Of a stretch of DNA of 37,285 nucleotides, positions 17,035 through 24,684 are shown piece after piece; position 1 is the first letter of the stretch; the number at the start of each line of letters is the position of its first letter. Position numbers and translations under genes: made by a program. The stretch spans positions 1 to 37,285 of the forward strand of contig JAQWBH010000005.1 of the NCBI GenBank assembly GCA_028707405.1. The letters run 5' to 3'. The stretch comes from Parabacteroides sp. (lineage in GTDB: Bacteria > Bacteroidota > Bacteroidia > Bacteroidales > Tannerellaceae). A model generated the notes under the pieces. That model saw only the letters and a list, made by a program, of their open reading frames with translations, did not search any database and was not told where the DNA came from.

Positions 17035-17907
17035 ATGAAAATTGGCATTTTTGGTAGAGAATATAAGGCCAACAAGCAAAAGATTGTTATGCGTTTGTTC
17101 GACAAGCTTCATCAGCTTCAGGCTGAGGTTTATATTGATAGCCGCTTTCATGATTTCTTATTGAGAATGGGGTATGAACCACAGTTCAATGGATTACTGG
17201 AGGGCGATGACTTTGATTTGGATGTTGCTTTGAGCGTGGGTGGCGACGGCACGTTTTTGCGGACGGCAGCCCGAATCAATAAACAGAATATTCCTATTCT
17301 GGGAATAAATATTGGTCGTCTGGGTTTTCTGGCTGATATTGGAAGTGATGAAATTGAAGATACGCTGGATGAGTTATTCCGCCATTACTATAAGGTAGAA
17401 GAACGGACATTGCTTAGGCTTCATACGGACAATCATGATTTCCATGGTTATAATTACGCTTTGAACGAAATAGCGATTCTTAAGCGCGATACTTCTTCAA
17501 TGATTACGATTCATACGCTGCTTAATGGCGAATATCTTACTTCTTACCAGGCAGATGGATTAGTAATTGCAACCCCTACAGGTTCTACGGCTTATTCGAT
17601 GAGCGTGAATGGACCGATCATTGTCCCACAGAGTAATAGTATTGTTCTTAGCCCGGTTGCTCCTCATTCATTGAATGTGCGGCCACTGGTTATCCCTGAT
17701 TCATATACTATTTCTCTTCGTGTGGAAAGCCGCAATGAATTCTTTTTGATCTCTTTAGACGGCCGTTCGGAAGTCTTTCCGACAGGTATTGTTCTGAGAG
17801 TTAATAAAGCTGATTATACAACAAAGGTTATTAAACGATACAATCATACTTTTTATCAGACGCTTTGTGAGAAATTGATGTGGGGAGCCGATGTGAGAAT
17901 GAAATAG
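17035..17907 (+). CDS. nadK: NAD kinase
   Basis: A 290-residue enzyme that phosphorylates NAD to NADP using ATP or polyphosphate. Family motifs: LSVGGDGTFLRTA (GGDG at 69-72), NIGRLGFLADI, the ALNEIAILKRD region and DGLVIATPTGSTAYSMSVNGPI. Length is typical. It is co-directional with the CBS-domain gene (12-base gap) and the acyltransferase downstream (19-base gap). Confidence 0.96.
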   Translation: MKIGIFGREYKANKQKIVMRLFDKLHQLQAEVYIDSRFHDFLLRMGYEPQFNGLLEGDDFDLDVALSVGGDGTFLRTAARINKQNIPILGINIGRLGFLADIGSDEIEDTLDELFRHYYKVEERTLLRLHTDNHDFHGYNYALNEIAILKRDTSSMITIHTLLNGEYLTSYQADGLVIATPTGSTAYSMSVNGPIIVPQSNSIVLSPVAPHSLNVRPLVIPDSYTISLRVESRNEFFLISLDGRSEVFPTGIVLRVNKADYTTKVIKRYNHTFYQTLCEKLMWGADVRMK

Positions 17908-17926
17908 AATCTGATAATTCTTTTAT

Positions 17927-19084
17927 ATGGAAAATTCAAAATTGTCTGCGCCGGGAACCCATGTCGTTTGGTTGGATTTGGTGCGTTTTATTGCTATGTA
18001 CGCAGTGGTTTGCTGTCATAGTACTGATCCCTTTAATTTTTATCCGGGCATTCCGCCTGACAATATTGATAATATTAAGTTTTGGGGCAGTTTTTGGGGT
18101 TCAATGGTTCGCCCGTGTGTGCCTCTCTTTGTTATGATTACAGGAGCGTTGCTTTTACCGATTAAGGGTGAAACTTCTCTTTTTTATAAAAAACGTATTC
18201 CACGTGTACTTTGGCCGTTTATTATCTGGTCGATCTTATATAATATTTTTCCTTGGATTACAGGCCTGATGGGACTTCCGCCAACGGTTGTCACCGATTT
18301 TGTGGCTTATGCAGGTGAAGAGCATATGCGCCAGTCGCTGACTGTTGCCTTGAAGTATATTGCAGAGATCCCAGTCAATTTCTCCCTGATGGATGTTCAT
18401 ATGTGGTACATTTATACGCTGATAGGATTGTATCTTTATCTGCCAATCTTTTCCGCATGGGTCGAAAAAGCTTCCGAGAAAGCAAAGCTTTGGTTTCTGG
18501 TTGCATGGGGTGCCGCTTCATTGCTGCCGTATTATTGTTATTTTGTAGATCAATATTTGTGGGGGACTTGTGCATGGAACGCCTATGGTATGCTTTATAT
18601 GTTTGCCGGATTTAACGGATATTTGCTGCTGGGTCATTATTTGCGCAATCACGAGTGTTCGCTTAATAAGACGCTTCTATGGGGAATCCCGATGTTTTTC
18701 ATTGGATTTGGCATTACTTTTTTTGGTTATCGCTACATGACGGCTATTCCAGACTTCACGGATAAAATGTCTGAACTATTCTTTACCTATTGTTCTTTGA
18801 ATGTTATTATGATGACAATTCCCTGTTTTATGATTGCCCAAAAGATCCGTTTCAACTCAAGTGTTATCAAGAAACTGTTGGCGAACCTGACTGTATGTGG
18901 TTTTGGGGTATATATGATTCACTACTTCTTTATCGGCCCGTCTGTTAATCTGATGCGTGCGATCAATATGCCTTTGAGTGTGCAAATTCCGATAGCTGCC
19001 GTTTTGGCGTTCTTAATATCTTGGATGGTTGTTAACTTGATACGCAAAGCCTTGGGTAAGCGTGCAAAATATATTGTAGGATAG
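17927..19084 (+). CDS. Acyltransferase-3 family membrane protein
   Basis: A 385-residue polytopic protein with about ten hydrophobic segments. It begins in the family manner, VVWLDLVRFIAMYAVVCCHS, placing the conserved His at the end of the first helix, then SMVRPCVPLFVMITGALLLP and KKRIPRVLWPFIIWSILY. Such enzymes (OafA/WecH/NodX type) O-acylate sugars or other small head groups across the cytoplasmic membrane. The substrate is not predictable. It trails nadK by 19 bases, probably in the same transcript. A second, more OafA-like member lies at 22655-23818. Confidence 0.88.
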   Translation: MENSKLSAPGTHVVWLDLVRFIAMYAVVCCHSTDPFNFYPGIPPDNIDNIKFWGSFWGSMVRPCVPLFVMITGALLLPIKGETSLFYKKRIPRVLWPFIIWSILYNIFPWITGLMGLPPTVVTDFVAYAGEEHMRQSLTVALKYIAEIPVNFSLMDVHMWYIYTLIGLYLYLPIFSAWVEKASEKAKLWFLVAWGAASLLPYYCYFVDQYLWGTCAWNAYGMLYMFAGFNGYLLLGHYLRNHECSLNKTLLWGIPMFFIGFGITFFGYRYMTAIPDFTDKMSELFFTYCSLNVIMMTIPCFMIAQKIRFNSSVIKKLLANLTVCGFGVYMIHYFFIGPSVNLMRAINMPLSVQIPIAAVLAFLISWMVVNLIRKALGKRAKYIVG

Positions 19085-19283
19085 ACTTTGACGATTTTTT
19101 CAATCGTTTTAGATTTGCTTTTGATGATTGCTTGATTGTCTTTTCATGATTTAATTGTCAATAAATGAAAACATACCCCTGTCTTATACTTAAAAACTAT
19201 GTTGTACGACATGTTTTTTGTTAAACGTGGTTAAATTAGTGAGATTTCCAAATAATTTTATGTGCTATATAACATAAAACCTC
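19085..19283. other. Gap upstream of the candidate small RNA; one near-palindrome
   Basis: Non-coding, AT-rich. A weak hairpin CGATT-N5-AATCG followed by TTTT lies just after the acyltransferase stop and may be its terminator. A 14-base near-palindrome, ATGTTGTACGACAT, lies at 19199-19212. Nothing else recognised. Confidence 0.5.
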
Positions 19284-19291
19284 TATATTTG
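19284..19291 (+). promoter_or_regulatory. Predicted -7 box of the candidate small RNA
   Basis: TATATTTG, perfect TAnnTTTG. It is followed within 75 bases by a terminator with no ORF between, so it appears to drive a short non-coding transcript. Confidence 0.6.
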
Positions 19292-19297
19292 CATTGT

Positions 19298-19365
19298 GTT
19301 TTTCATGGTATTAGATTTAAGGTTAACAATGAAGATTGGCTGTCTGTGAAGATAGCCTTTTTTTT
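19298..19365 (+). ncRNA. Candidate small RNA or terminated leader
   Basis: Between the TATATTTG box (19284-19291) and the T-run ending at 19365 lies a stretch of about 68 bases with no credible ORF. It holds TTTCATGGTATTAG and TTTAAGGTTAACAATG, then a terminator hairpin. A separate promoter box (19388-19395) follows for the FHA gene, so the short RNA looks independent or an attenuated leader read through under some condition. The GGTATTAGATTTAAGG block gives the impression of a conserved Bacteroidales leader element, but I cannot check that and assign no family. Confidence 0.5.
19338..19365 (+). terminator. Rho-independent terminator of the candidate small RNA
   Basis: GGCTGTC (19338-19344) pairs with GATAGCC (19351-19357), seven pairs including one G-T, with loop TGTGAA, followed by eight T residues (19358-19365). 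Confidence 0.8.
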
Positions 19366-19387
19366 GCCATTATGTGGCGAAAAGTGT

Positions 19388-19395
19388 TATCTTTG
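19388..19395 (+). promoter_or_regulatory. Predicted -7 box of the FHA gene
   Basis: TATCTTTG, perfect TAnnTTTG, 27 bases before the ATG at 19423. Confidence 0.6.
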
Positions 19396-19422
19396 CAATT
19401 AAAATGAAATAGTTCCTAATAT

Positions 19423-19950
19423 ATGAAGAGAATATTCTGTCCGAAGTGTGATAATCAGTTAGCTTTTGATGAAACAAAATATACCAGAGGCAAAGTTCTT
19501 GTCTTTGTGTGTCCGTCATGCGGTCATCAGTTCAAAATTCGTTTAGGAATGAAAAAAGTACGTACGGAAGAAGGAGAAGAAAAAGAAATAAAAGAACCTG
19601 ACTTATCGTGTGGATATATAACGGTGATTGAGAATCAGTTTGGTTACAAACAGAAGTTCCCATTGGTGATGGGCGATAACCTTATCGGGCGTCGTAATCG
19701 TGATACGGACGGCGTTAACGTGGCTATTATTACCAGTGATCCGAGTGTAGATCGTAAGCATTGCATTATTAGTGTAAAGGAAGATAAGCGCGGAAAACTG
19801 ATTTATACGTTGCGTGATTTTCCTAGCATTACGGGAACATTTTTAGGAAATGTATTGCTAAGAGATAAAGAGCAGGTACAAATCAGTGAAGATGCCGTTG
19901 TAACCATTGGAGCAACGACGTTTATCTTGCATACAATCCCTGAAAAGTGA
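19423..19950 (+). CDS. Zinc-ribbon and FHA domain protein
   Basis: A 175-residue soluble protein. The first 40 residues form a zinc ribbon: FCPKCDNQ (Cys6, Cys9) and FVCPSCGHQF (Cys30, Cys33). After a charged linker (about 48-60, EEGEEKEIKE) comes an FHA domain: MGDNLIGRRN, then SDPSVDRKHCIISV (the Ser/Arg/His phosphopeptide-binding signature), and TGTFLGNVLL. FHA domains bind phosphothreonine. No Ser/Thr kinase, phosphatase or secretion-system gene is in the window, so the partner is unknown. It has its own promoter box just after the small-RNA terminator and ends 6 bases from a convergent gene. Confidence 0.88.
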   Translation: MKRIFCPKCDNQLAFDETKYTRGKVLVFVCPSCGHQFKIRLGMKKVRTEEGEEKEIKEPDLSCGYITVIENQFGYKQKFPLVMGDNLIGRRNRDTDGVNVAIITSDPSVDRKHCIISVKEDKRGKLIYTLRDFPSITGTFLGNVLLRDKEQVQISEDAVVTIGATTFILHTIPEK

Positions 19951-19956
19951 AGATTT

Positions 19957-20682
19957 TTATTGAAGTTGACGAATTCTTACTTCGATGCCGCTGCCTTGTA
20001 AAGCTGTTTTAAGCTCTTCAATTTTTGTTTCACCATAATGATAAGGATATAAAACCTTTGGCGAAAACATTTTTGCTGCTCGAGCGGCTTGTTGTACAGT
20101 CATAGTATAAGGTTGATTGACAGATAGAAAAGCAATATCTATATTTTTGAGGTTTTTTAGTTCAGGAATATCCTCGGTATCACCTGAGATGTAAACACGT
20201 GTGCCTCCGAAAGTGAGAATATAACCATTATCGCGATTGCGCGGATGGAACTTTTCATGTCCGACTGTGGTGTTGTAAGCGGGAACAGCTTCAACGGAAA
20301 CGTAATTTGTAGGCTTAATCTTGTCGCCGTTTTTCATGACGGTTGCTTTACCTATTTTTTTTTGACTGTTGCTGTTTGCTATTAACAAGGTAGTCGATTT
20401 TTTTGCAGCATCAATGGCTTTCATATCCAAATGGTCTCCATGTTCATGAGTAATCAAAATTATGTCAGCTTTAGGAAATGTAGAATAATCGGCATAATCC
20501 GATACCGGATCAATTTGAATAATATGCCCCTTATAATTCAGCATGAGACTGCCATGCTTGATAAAAGTGATTTCCAAAGAACCACCGTTGTTGGTCCTAA
20601 ACTTGTCAGAGGAGAAATTGCTGGCAAAGGCTATAGTAGTAGCAAGCAATCCACAGATGCAGAGTAATGATTTTAGCTTCAT
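19957..20682 (-). CDS. Secreted metallo-beta-lactamase-fold hydrolase
   Basis: A 241-residue protein with a signal peptide (KLKSLLCICGLLATTIAFA, cleavage near residue 20), probably periplasmic. The metal motif LITHEHGDHLD (His79, His81, Asp83, His84) is intact; further ligands are likely in VGHEKFHPR, YISGDTEDI (Asp) and LYPYHYGE (His). It resembles the UlaG-like/beta-lactamase_2 group rather than true beta-lactamases. The substrate is unknown. A good promoter box (20715-20722) lies upstream, divergent from the pseudoprotease gene. Confidence 0.87.
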   Translation of the reverse strand: MKLKSLLCICGLLATTIAFASNFSSDKFRTNNGGSLEITFIKHGSLMLNYKGHIIQIDPVSDYADYSTFPKADIILITHEHGDHLDMKAIDAAKKSTTLLIANSNSQKKIGKATVMKNGDKIKPTNYVSVEAVPAYNTTVGHEKFHPRNRDNGYILTFGGTRVYISGDTEDIPELKNLKNIDIAFLSVNQPYTMTVQQAARAAKMFSPKVLYPYHYGETKIEELKTALQGSGIEVRIRQLQ

Positions 20683-20714
20683 TTCTATTCAATTTAGAGG
20701 GTGAGATTTCGGAA

Positions 20715-20722
20715 CAAAAATA
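20715..20722 (-). promoter_or_regulatory. Predicted -7 box of the metallo-hydrolase gene
   Basis: Minus strand TATTTTTG, with a TTG about 20 bases upstream, fits the Bacteroidota consensus. The ATG is 33 bases downstream of the box. Confidence 0.6.
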
Positions 20723-20784
20723 CAACTTTTTATCGAGTTTCTCAATAAAGAATTGAATGTTTGGTAAGGAAAGATTTGGAAGTG

Positions 20785-20815
20785 TTTGTACGTATTAGAT
20801 AATTCCTTACTTTTG
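20785..20815 (+). promoter_or_regulatory. Predicted promoter of the pseudoprotease-TPR gene
   Basis: TTTG (20785-20788), a 19-base spacer and TACTTTTG (20808-20815) make one of the best promoter matches in the window. Its start point (near 20822) excludes the TTG at 20823 as a start codon and supports the ATG at 20838. Confidence 0.78.
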
Positions 20816-20837
20816 TAGTCGGTTGATAAAAAAAAAG

Positions 20838-22565
20838 ATGAAACGAATACTGATATTTATTTTGCTTTGTTGCCAGTGTGTATTGGCAGTGGCCCAGAAA
20901 GACGCGCCTAAATGGAAAGAAAAGGCGCTAAAGGCAATTGTATCTGTTACTACCTACGGGAAGGATGGAAACCAACAGGCAACGGGAACAGGCTTTTTTA
21001 TTTCTGAGACGGGTGAAGCTGTCTCTTCTTATACATTGTTTAAGGGTGCTATAAAGGCAACTGTGACTGATATGGAGGGGAAAGCTATGGTTGTCGAAAG
21101 TATTCTGGGTGCGGATGAGATGTATGATGTAGTGAGGTTCAAGGTCGCTCTTTCAAAGAAAGTGGCAGCGCTGACAATAGCATCTCTGCCCGTTGCAAAC
21201 GGAACGCCTGCTTATTTGCTCCCTTTTGCTAAAGACAAAAATGGGAAAATATATTCGGGGAACATCACCGAAGTTAGCAAATTGAAAGATCCATTCAAAT
21301 ATTATAAGTTGGCTATTCCATTGAATGTCAATCAACTCAATTCGCCGCTGCTTACTGCCGACGGGCAAGTGTTTGGCCTTGCACAAGCGGATGCGAGTGG
21401 CAAAACGGATATTTGCTATGCACTCTCGGTAGGTTACGCGAGCAGTTTGACCATAGGTTCCGCCGATTATCTGAGCAGTGTTTATACGAATATTGGTATT
21501 AAGAAAGCCTGGCCTAAAGATTTTGACCAGGCAAATGTGGTTTTATATCTTATGGGCAATATGCAGGATGCCAAGACCCGTCTGATAACGGTAAATGATT
21601 TTATTGCTACTTTCCCCGAACATAGCGAAGGTTATCTTAATCGCTCAAATTTGTACGCATATAATCGAAAAGAGTTGGCTTCATCGCAGACTGAACAGGA
21701 TCAGTATTTGAATATGGCACTTGAGGATATAAAAACGGCTGCCAAATACAGTGGGAAAAAGGGTGATATGTTGTATAATCAAGCTAAATTGATTTATGCA
21801 GTGGCTTCGAGCGATACAACATTGAATAATCCGGCTTGGACAATTGATGCTGCAATGGATATGCTCCAAAAGGCAATCAAAGAAGATAATCGGGTGGAAT
21901 ATCATCAACTGGAAGGTGATATTTATTTTTCAAAGAGAGAATTTCAGCAGGCTTATGATGCCTATATGCTTGTAAACAACAGCGAGGGCGCGATACCTTC
22001 AACCTATTTTTATGCAGCAAAGGCTTTGGAAAATATTACAGGATTTAATATTGGAGATGTAATAACATTACTCGATAAAGCTATTGATAAGTGTGGTAAT
22101 GAAATGGGTAGTGAAGCCGGAGCCTATATTCTTGAGCGTATAAATTGGAAATTGCGTTTGCAGCAATATCCTGAGGCTGTAGCTGATTATAATCTGTATT
22201 ATACCAAAGTGGGTGGACAAGTCAATTCTAACTTTTATTATCTTCGTGAGCAGGCAAAATATCATGCTAATGATCTGGAAGGATCTTTGAAAGATATCCG
22301 AAGTGCTATTATGTTAAGCCCTGAAAATCCTGATTATTATGCTGAAGAGGCATCAGTATGTGTACGGATGCAGAAATATACTGATGCACTTTCAAGCTTG
22401 GACAAGGCTATCGAAATAGCCCCTAACTTTGCTGCATGTCATCGCTTGCGTGGTGTTTGCTTTGTCCGTTTAGGAAAGAAAAAAGAAGCTTGTGAGGCAT
22501 TGAATAAAGCAAAAGCATTAGGAGATCCTGTTGCCGATAAACTGATTAAGGAGAACTGCAAGTGA
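20838..22565 (+). CDS. Exported trypsin-like pseudoprotease with TPR repeats
   Basis: A 575-residue protein with a signal peptide ending LAVAQ (about residue 20). Residues about 30-190 align by eye to a trypsin/Deg fold: ATGTGFFISETGEAV, a following DVVRFKV with Asp97, and NVNQLNSPLLTADGQVFGLA. The catalytic residues are largely lost: where Deg proteases have N-Y-H the sequence is S-Y-Thr66, and where they have GNSGGPL it is QLNSPL with Leu167 at the Ser position. The remaining 380 residues hold TPR-like helix pairs (VEYHQLEGDIYFSKREFQQAYDAY; AACHRLRGVCFVRLGKKKEACEALNKA). It is probably a periplasmic scaffold or peptide binder, not an enzyme; the partner is unknown. Confidence 0.85.
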   Translation: MKRILIFILLCCQCVLAVAQKDAPKWKEKALKAIVSVTTYGKDGNQQATGTGFFISETGEAVSSYTLFKGAIKATVTDMEGKAMVVESILGADEMYDVVRFKVALSKKVAALTIASLPVANGTPAYLLPFAKDKNGKIYSGNITEVSKLKDPFKYYKLAIPLNVNQLNSPLLTADGQVFGLAQADASGKTDICYALSVGYASSLTIGSADYLSSVYTNIGIKKAWPKDFDQANVVLYLMGNMQDAKTRLITVNDFIATFPEHSEGYLNRSNLYAYNRKELASSQTEQDQYLNMALEDIKTAAKYSGKKGDMLYNQAKLIYAVASSDTTLNNPAWTIDAAMDMLQKAIKEDNRVEYHQLEGDIYFSKREFQQAYDAYMLVNNSEGAIPSTYFYAAKALENITGFNIGDVITLLDKAIDKCGNEMGSEAGAYILERINWKLRLQQYPEAVADYNLYYTKVGGQVNSNFYYLREQAKYHANDLEGSLKDIRSAIMLSPENPDYYAEEASVCVRMQKYTDALSSLDKAIEIAPNFAACHRLRGVCFVRLGKKKEACEALNKAKALGDPVADKLIKENCK

Positions 22566-22654
22566 TATGAAAGATGTATTGAATGATATATAATATTTTC
22601 GTATAACGGAACAAAGATAGAGACTAATACCAATGAAATAGTTCCTTTTAGTAA

Positions 22655-23818
22655 ATGAACCAGACACATTATTTGGCATCAAAACAACGTTTTGATATAT
22701 TAGATGGGTTACGTGGAGTTGCAGCATTGATTGTTGTGGGATTCCATTTGTTTGAAACTTATTCCAGAGGTCCGCAGTATCAAATACTGAATCATGGATA
22801 CTTGGCCGTTGATTTCTTTTTTCTACTTTCGGGTTTTGTAATGGGTTATGCTTATGACGACCGTTGGAATAAGATGACGCTGAAAGATTTCTTCAAACGA
22901 CGTATCGTCCGCTTGCATCCGATGGTAATTGCCGGTTCAATTATCGGAGCATTGCTATTCTATGTGGGCGATTCGGCTGCTTTCCCATTGATCGATCAAA
23001 CGTTTTGGTGGAAGATGTTATTAATAATGTTGCTTACATTTTTGATGCTTCCTGTTCTTCCAAAATGGGATATTCGAGGATGGAGTGAGACGAATCCCTT
23101 GAATGGCCCAGCGTGGACACTCTTGTATGAATATATTGCCAATATTTTCTATGCATTGTTTATTAGGCGGTGCTCGAAAATGGTGCTGGCATTGTTTGTT
23201 GTTTTTGCGGCGTTCCTAACTATTAATTTGGGATTAAATCTGGATGTGTTTGGAGTTTTGCAAGACAGAAATAATCCGGCATATACAACGGCTTATACTT
23301 TTATTGGTGGTTGGAACATTAGCGTTCCGGGAATGTTTGTTGGTTTTACTCGTTTGCTTTATCCGTTTTTGATGGGATTATTACTTTCGCGTATGAGAAG
23401 TGTGATAAGAATCAGATCGGCTTATTTCTTTTGTTCGCTTGTGATTATTGTCCTTTTGGTGATGCCTCATCTTGGAGGACGGGATTATATGTGGGTCAAT
23501 GGGTTGTATGATGTTATCTGTATTCTGATTGTGTTTCCACTGATTTTGATGGTGGGAGCGGGCAGTGAGATCAAGGGAAAAGCACAAAAAGTCTGCAAGT
23601 TTGTTGGTGAGATTTCTTATCCGTTATTTATCACCCATTATCCATTGGTTTATATACAGATGGCTTGGAAAACCAATCATCCGGATGCACCGTTAAGTCA
23701 GATTATTTGCGTGAGCGTTGGTCTTATTATTGTTGCAATTGGCAATGCCTATGCTTTGATGAAGCTTTACGATGCTCCGATTCGCGAGTGGCTGAGGAAA
23801 CATTGGTTGATGAAGTAG
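22655..23818 (+). CDS. OafA-like acyltransferase-3 family membrane protein
   Basis: A 387-residue protein with about ten membrane segments. It begins FDILDGLRGVAALIVVGFHLFE, with the conserved FH at the end of the first helix, then HGYLAVDFFFLLSGFVMGYAYDDRW and DFFKRRIVRLHPM, where RRxxRLHP is the strongly conserved cytoplasmic motif. It differs from the acyltransferase at 17927 in this classical motif set. Likely O-acetylation of a surface polysaccharide or glycan; not adjacent to the exopolysaccharide operon. It lies 89 bases after the pseudoprotease gene with no strong promoter box between, so it may be co-transcribed. Confidence 0.9.
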   Translation: MNQTHYLASKQRFDILDGLRGVAALIVVGFHLFETYSRGPQYQILNHGYLAVDFFFLLSGFVMGYAYDDRWNKMTLKDFFKRRIVRLHPMVIAGSIIGALLFYVGDSAAFPLIDQTFWWKMLLIMLLTFLMLPVLPKWDIRGWSETNPLNGPAWTLLYEYIANIFYALFIRRCSKMVLALFVVFAAFLTINLGLNLDVFGVLQDRNNPAYTTAYTFIGGWNISVPGMFVGFTRLLYPFLMGLLLSRMRSVIRIRSAYFFCSLVIIVLLVMPHLGGRDYMWVNGLYDVICILIVFPLILMVGAGSEIKGKAQKVCKFVGEISYPLFITHYPLVYIQMAWKTNHPDAPLSQIICVSVGLIIVAIGNAYALMKLYDAPIREWLRKHWLMK

Positions 23819-23828
23819 AATAACACAG

Positions 23829-23907
23829 TAACATTGCATTTTTCTATCTTTTGAATAATTAGAACCCTCTGGCAAAATGAAGAAGAAAAAATGTGACTGT
23901 AATGTTA
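23829..23907. other. Imperfect inverted repeat between convergent genes
   Basis: TAACATT (23829-23835) and AATGTTA (23901-23907) are reverse complements, with further partial matches inside (ATTTTTCT and AGAAAAAAT). A long weak hairpin between two convergent genes could serve both as a terminator. Confidence 0.3.
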
Positions 23908-23930
23908 TAAATTTTACTGTCGCTTTTCTG

Positions 23931-24563
23931 CTAATAGTTTTTGTTTAGTTCTTCTATTCGTTGCAGAAATTGTGCGATGTGGAATCCATCCATTAGTGCG
24001 TGATGAACTAAAATGCTGAAAGGCATCATCTTTTGTCCATTCTGTTCAAAAAGACGCCCGGTTGTAATGCGCGGATTGCAGTCATTTGGATCTTGAGTAA
24101 GTGGATTTTTAATTGAAGTATATTGGATCCATGGAACTGCTGAAAAATAAATCGAACTACGAACTTCTTCTGTAGGTTTTTCTTTCATAATAGGTTGCGA
24201 TTTGACTTCCTTGGTGATACGCTGGCATTCGGAAACAAACTGTTCACGATCGTTGTAATATGGAAAATAGCAGAAACAAAAGGTTCCGTCTTCACGACCC
24301 ACTGTTGGAGCTATGCCTACATGATCATATAAATATACTTTTTCGTCAATCAGGCGGAGACGAATTGGGTCATAGTTGTTAACAGCCTGCATGATAACAT
24401 GCAGATAATATAAATAAAATGAAGCACCGTCGTGTTTAGCCGTATTATAAACATTTGTGAAATTCATATTTACCGTTACCCCGCAAAAAGGATCGGCATA
24501 GTCTTTGAATGTCTGGAATATTTCTTTTCGATTCCAGGTATTGATATCTATTTCCTGTTTCAT
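23931..24563 (-). CDS. CatA-like acetyltransferase
   Basis: A 210-residue protein of the chloramphenicol acetyltransferase (CatA) fold. The C-terminal VHHALMDGFHIAQFLQRI contains HHxxxDG with the catalytic His, and the N-terminal region FCGVTVNMNFTNVYNTAKHDGASFYLYYLHVIMQAVN is typical. The frame extends 10 codons to a TTG at 24593, but the promoter box TAACTTTG (24591-24598) overlaps it, so the ATG at 24563 is the start. Many chromosomal Bacteroidales relatives are not known to give drug resistance; no mobile-element signs surround this one, so the substrate is left open. Confidence 0.87.
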   Translation of the reverse strand: MKQEIDINTWNRKEIFQTFKDYADPFCGVTVNMNFTNVYNTAKHDGASFYLYYLHVIMQAVNNYDPIRLRLIDEKVYLYDHVGIAPTVGREDGTFCFCYFPYYNDREQFVSECQRITKEVKSQPIMKEKPTEEVRSSIYFSAVPWIQYTSIKNPLTQDPNDCNPRITTGRLFEQNGQKMMPFSILVHHALMDGFHIAQFLQRIEELNKNY

Positions 24564-24590
24564 AGGTTTTTTTAATTGAGAAATTGGTTG

Positions 24591-24598
24591 CAAAGTTA
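24591..24598 (-). promoter_or_regulatory. Predicted -7 box of the CatA-like gene
   Basis: Minus strand TAACTTTG, perfect TAnnTTTG, 27 bases before the ATG at 24563. Confidence 0.6.
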
Positions 24599-24621
24599 GT
24601 CGATTTTGCTTTTTCTACAAG

Positions 24622-24660
24622 AAAAAACCTCTGTAAGTCATTAACGACATGCAGAGGTTT
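24622..24660 (-). terminator. Terminator of the GGGtGRT operon
   Basis: Arms AAACCTCTG (24625-24633) and CAGAGGTTT (24652-24660) pair over nine bases. On the minus strand the hairpin ends in a run of six T. The inner part contains GTCATTAACGACAT (24637-24650), which recurs in the rpoD terminator. Confidence 0.82.
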
Positions 24661-24684
24661 AAAATTAATATTGTATATGATTAA

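Noticed and set aside
17880-18137. A small membrane protein gene overlapping the nadK end and the acyltransferase start
   Set aside because: It is an out-of-frame reading of the acyltransferase first helix; the true frame has the family motif and continues for 385 residues.
19957-20682. A metallo-beta-lactamase conferring resistance
   Set aside because: Only the HxHxDH fold motif is shared; the protein looks like the UlaG-type branch and the context is not a resistance locus.
19403-22646. The 15-mer AATGAAATAGTTCCT occurs in the leaders of both the FHA gene and the second acyltransferase gene
   Set aside because: A single 15-base match in 37 kb is close to chance expectation, and there is no wider similarity or structure.
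23931-24563. A chloramphenicol resistance gene
   Set aside because: The fold and HHxxxDG motif are present, but chromosomal CatA-like proteins are common in this phylum and nothing here shows drug specificity or mobility.
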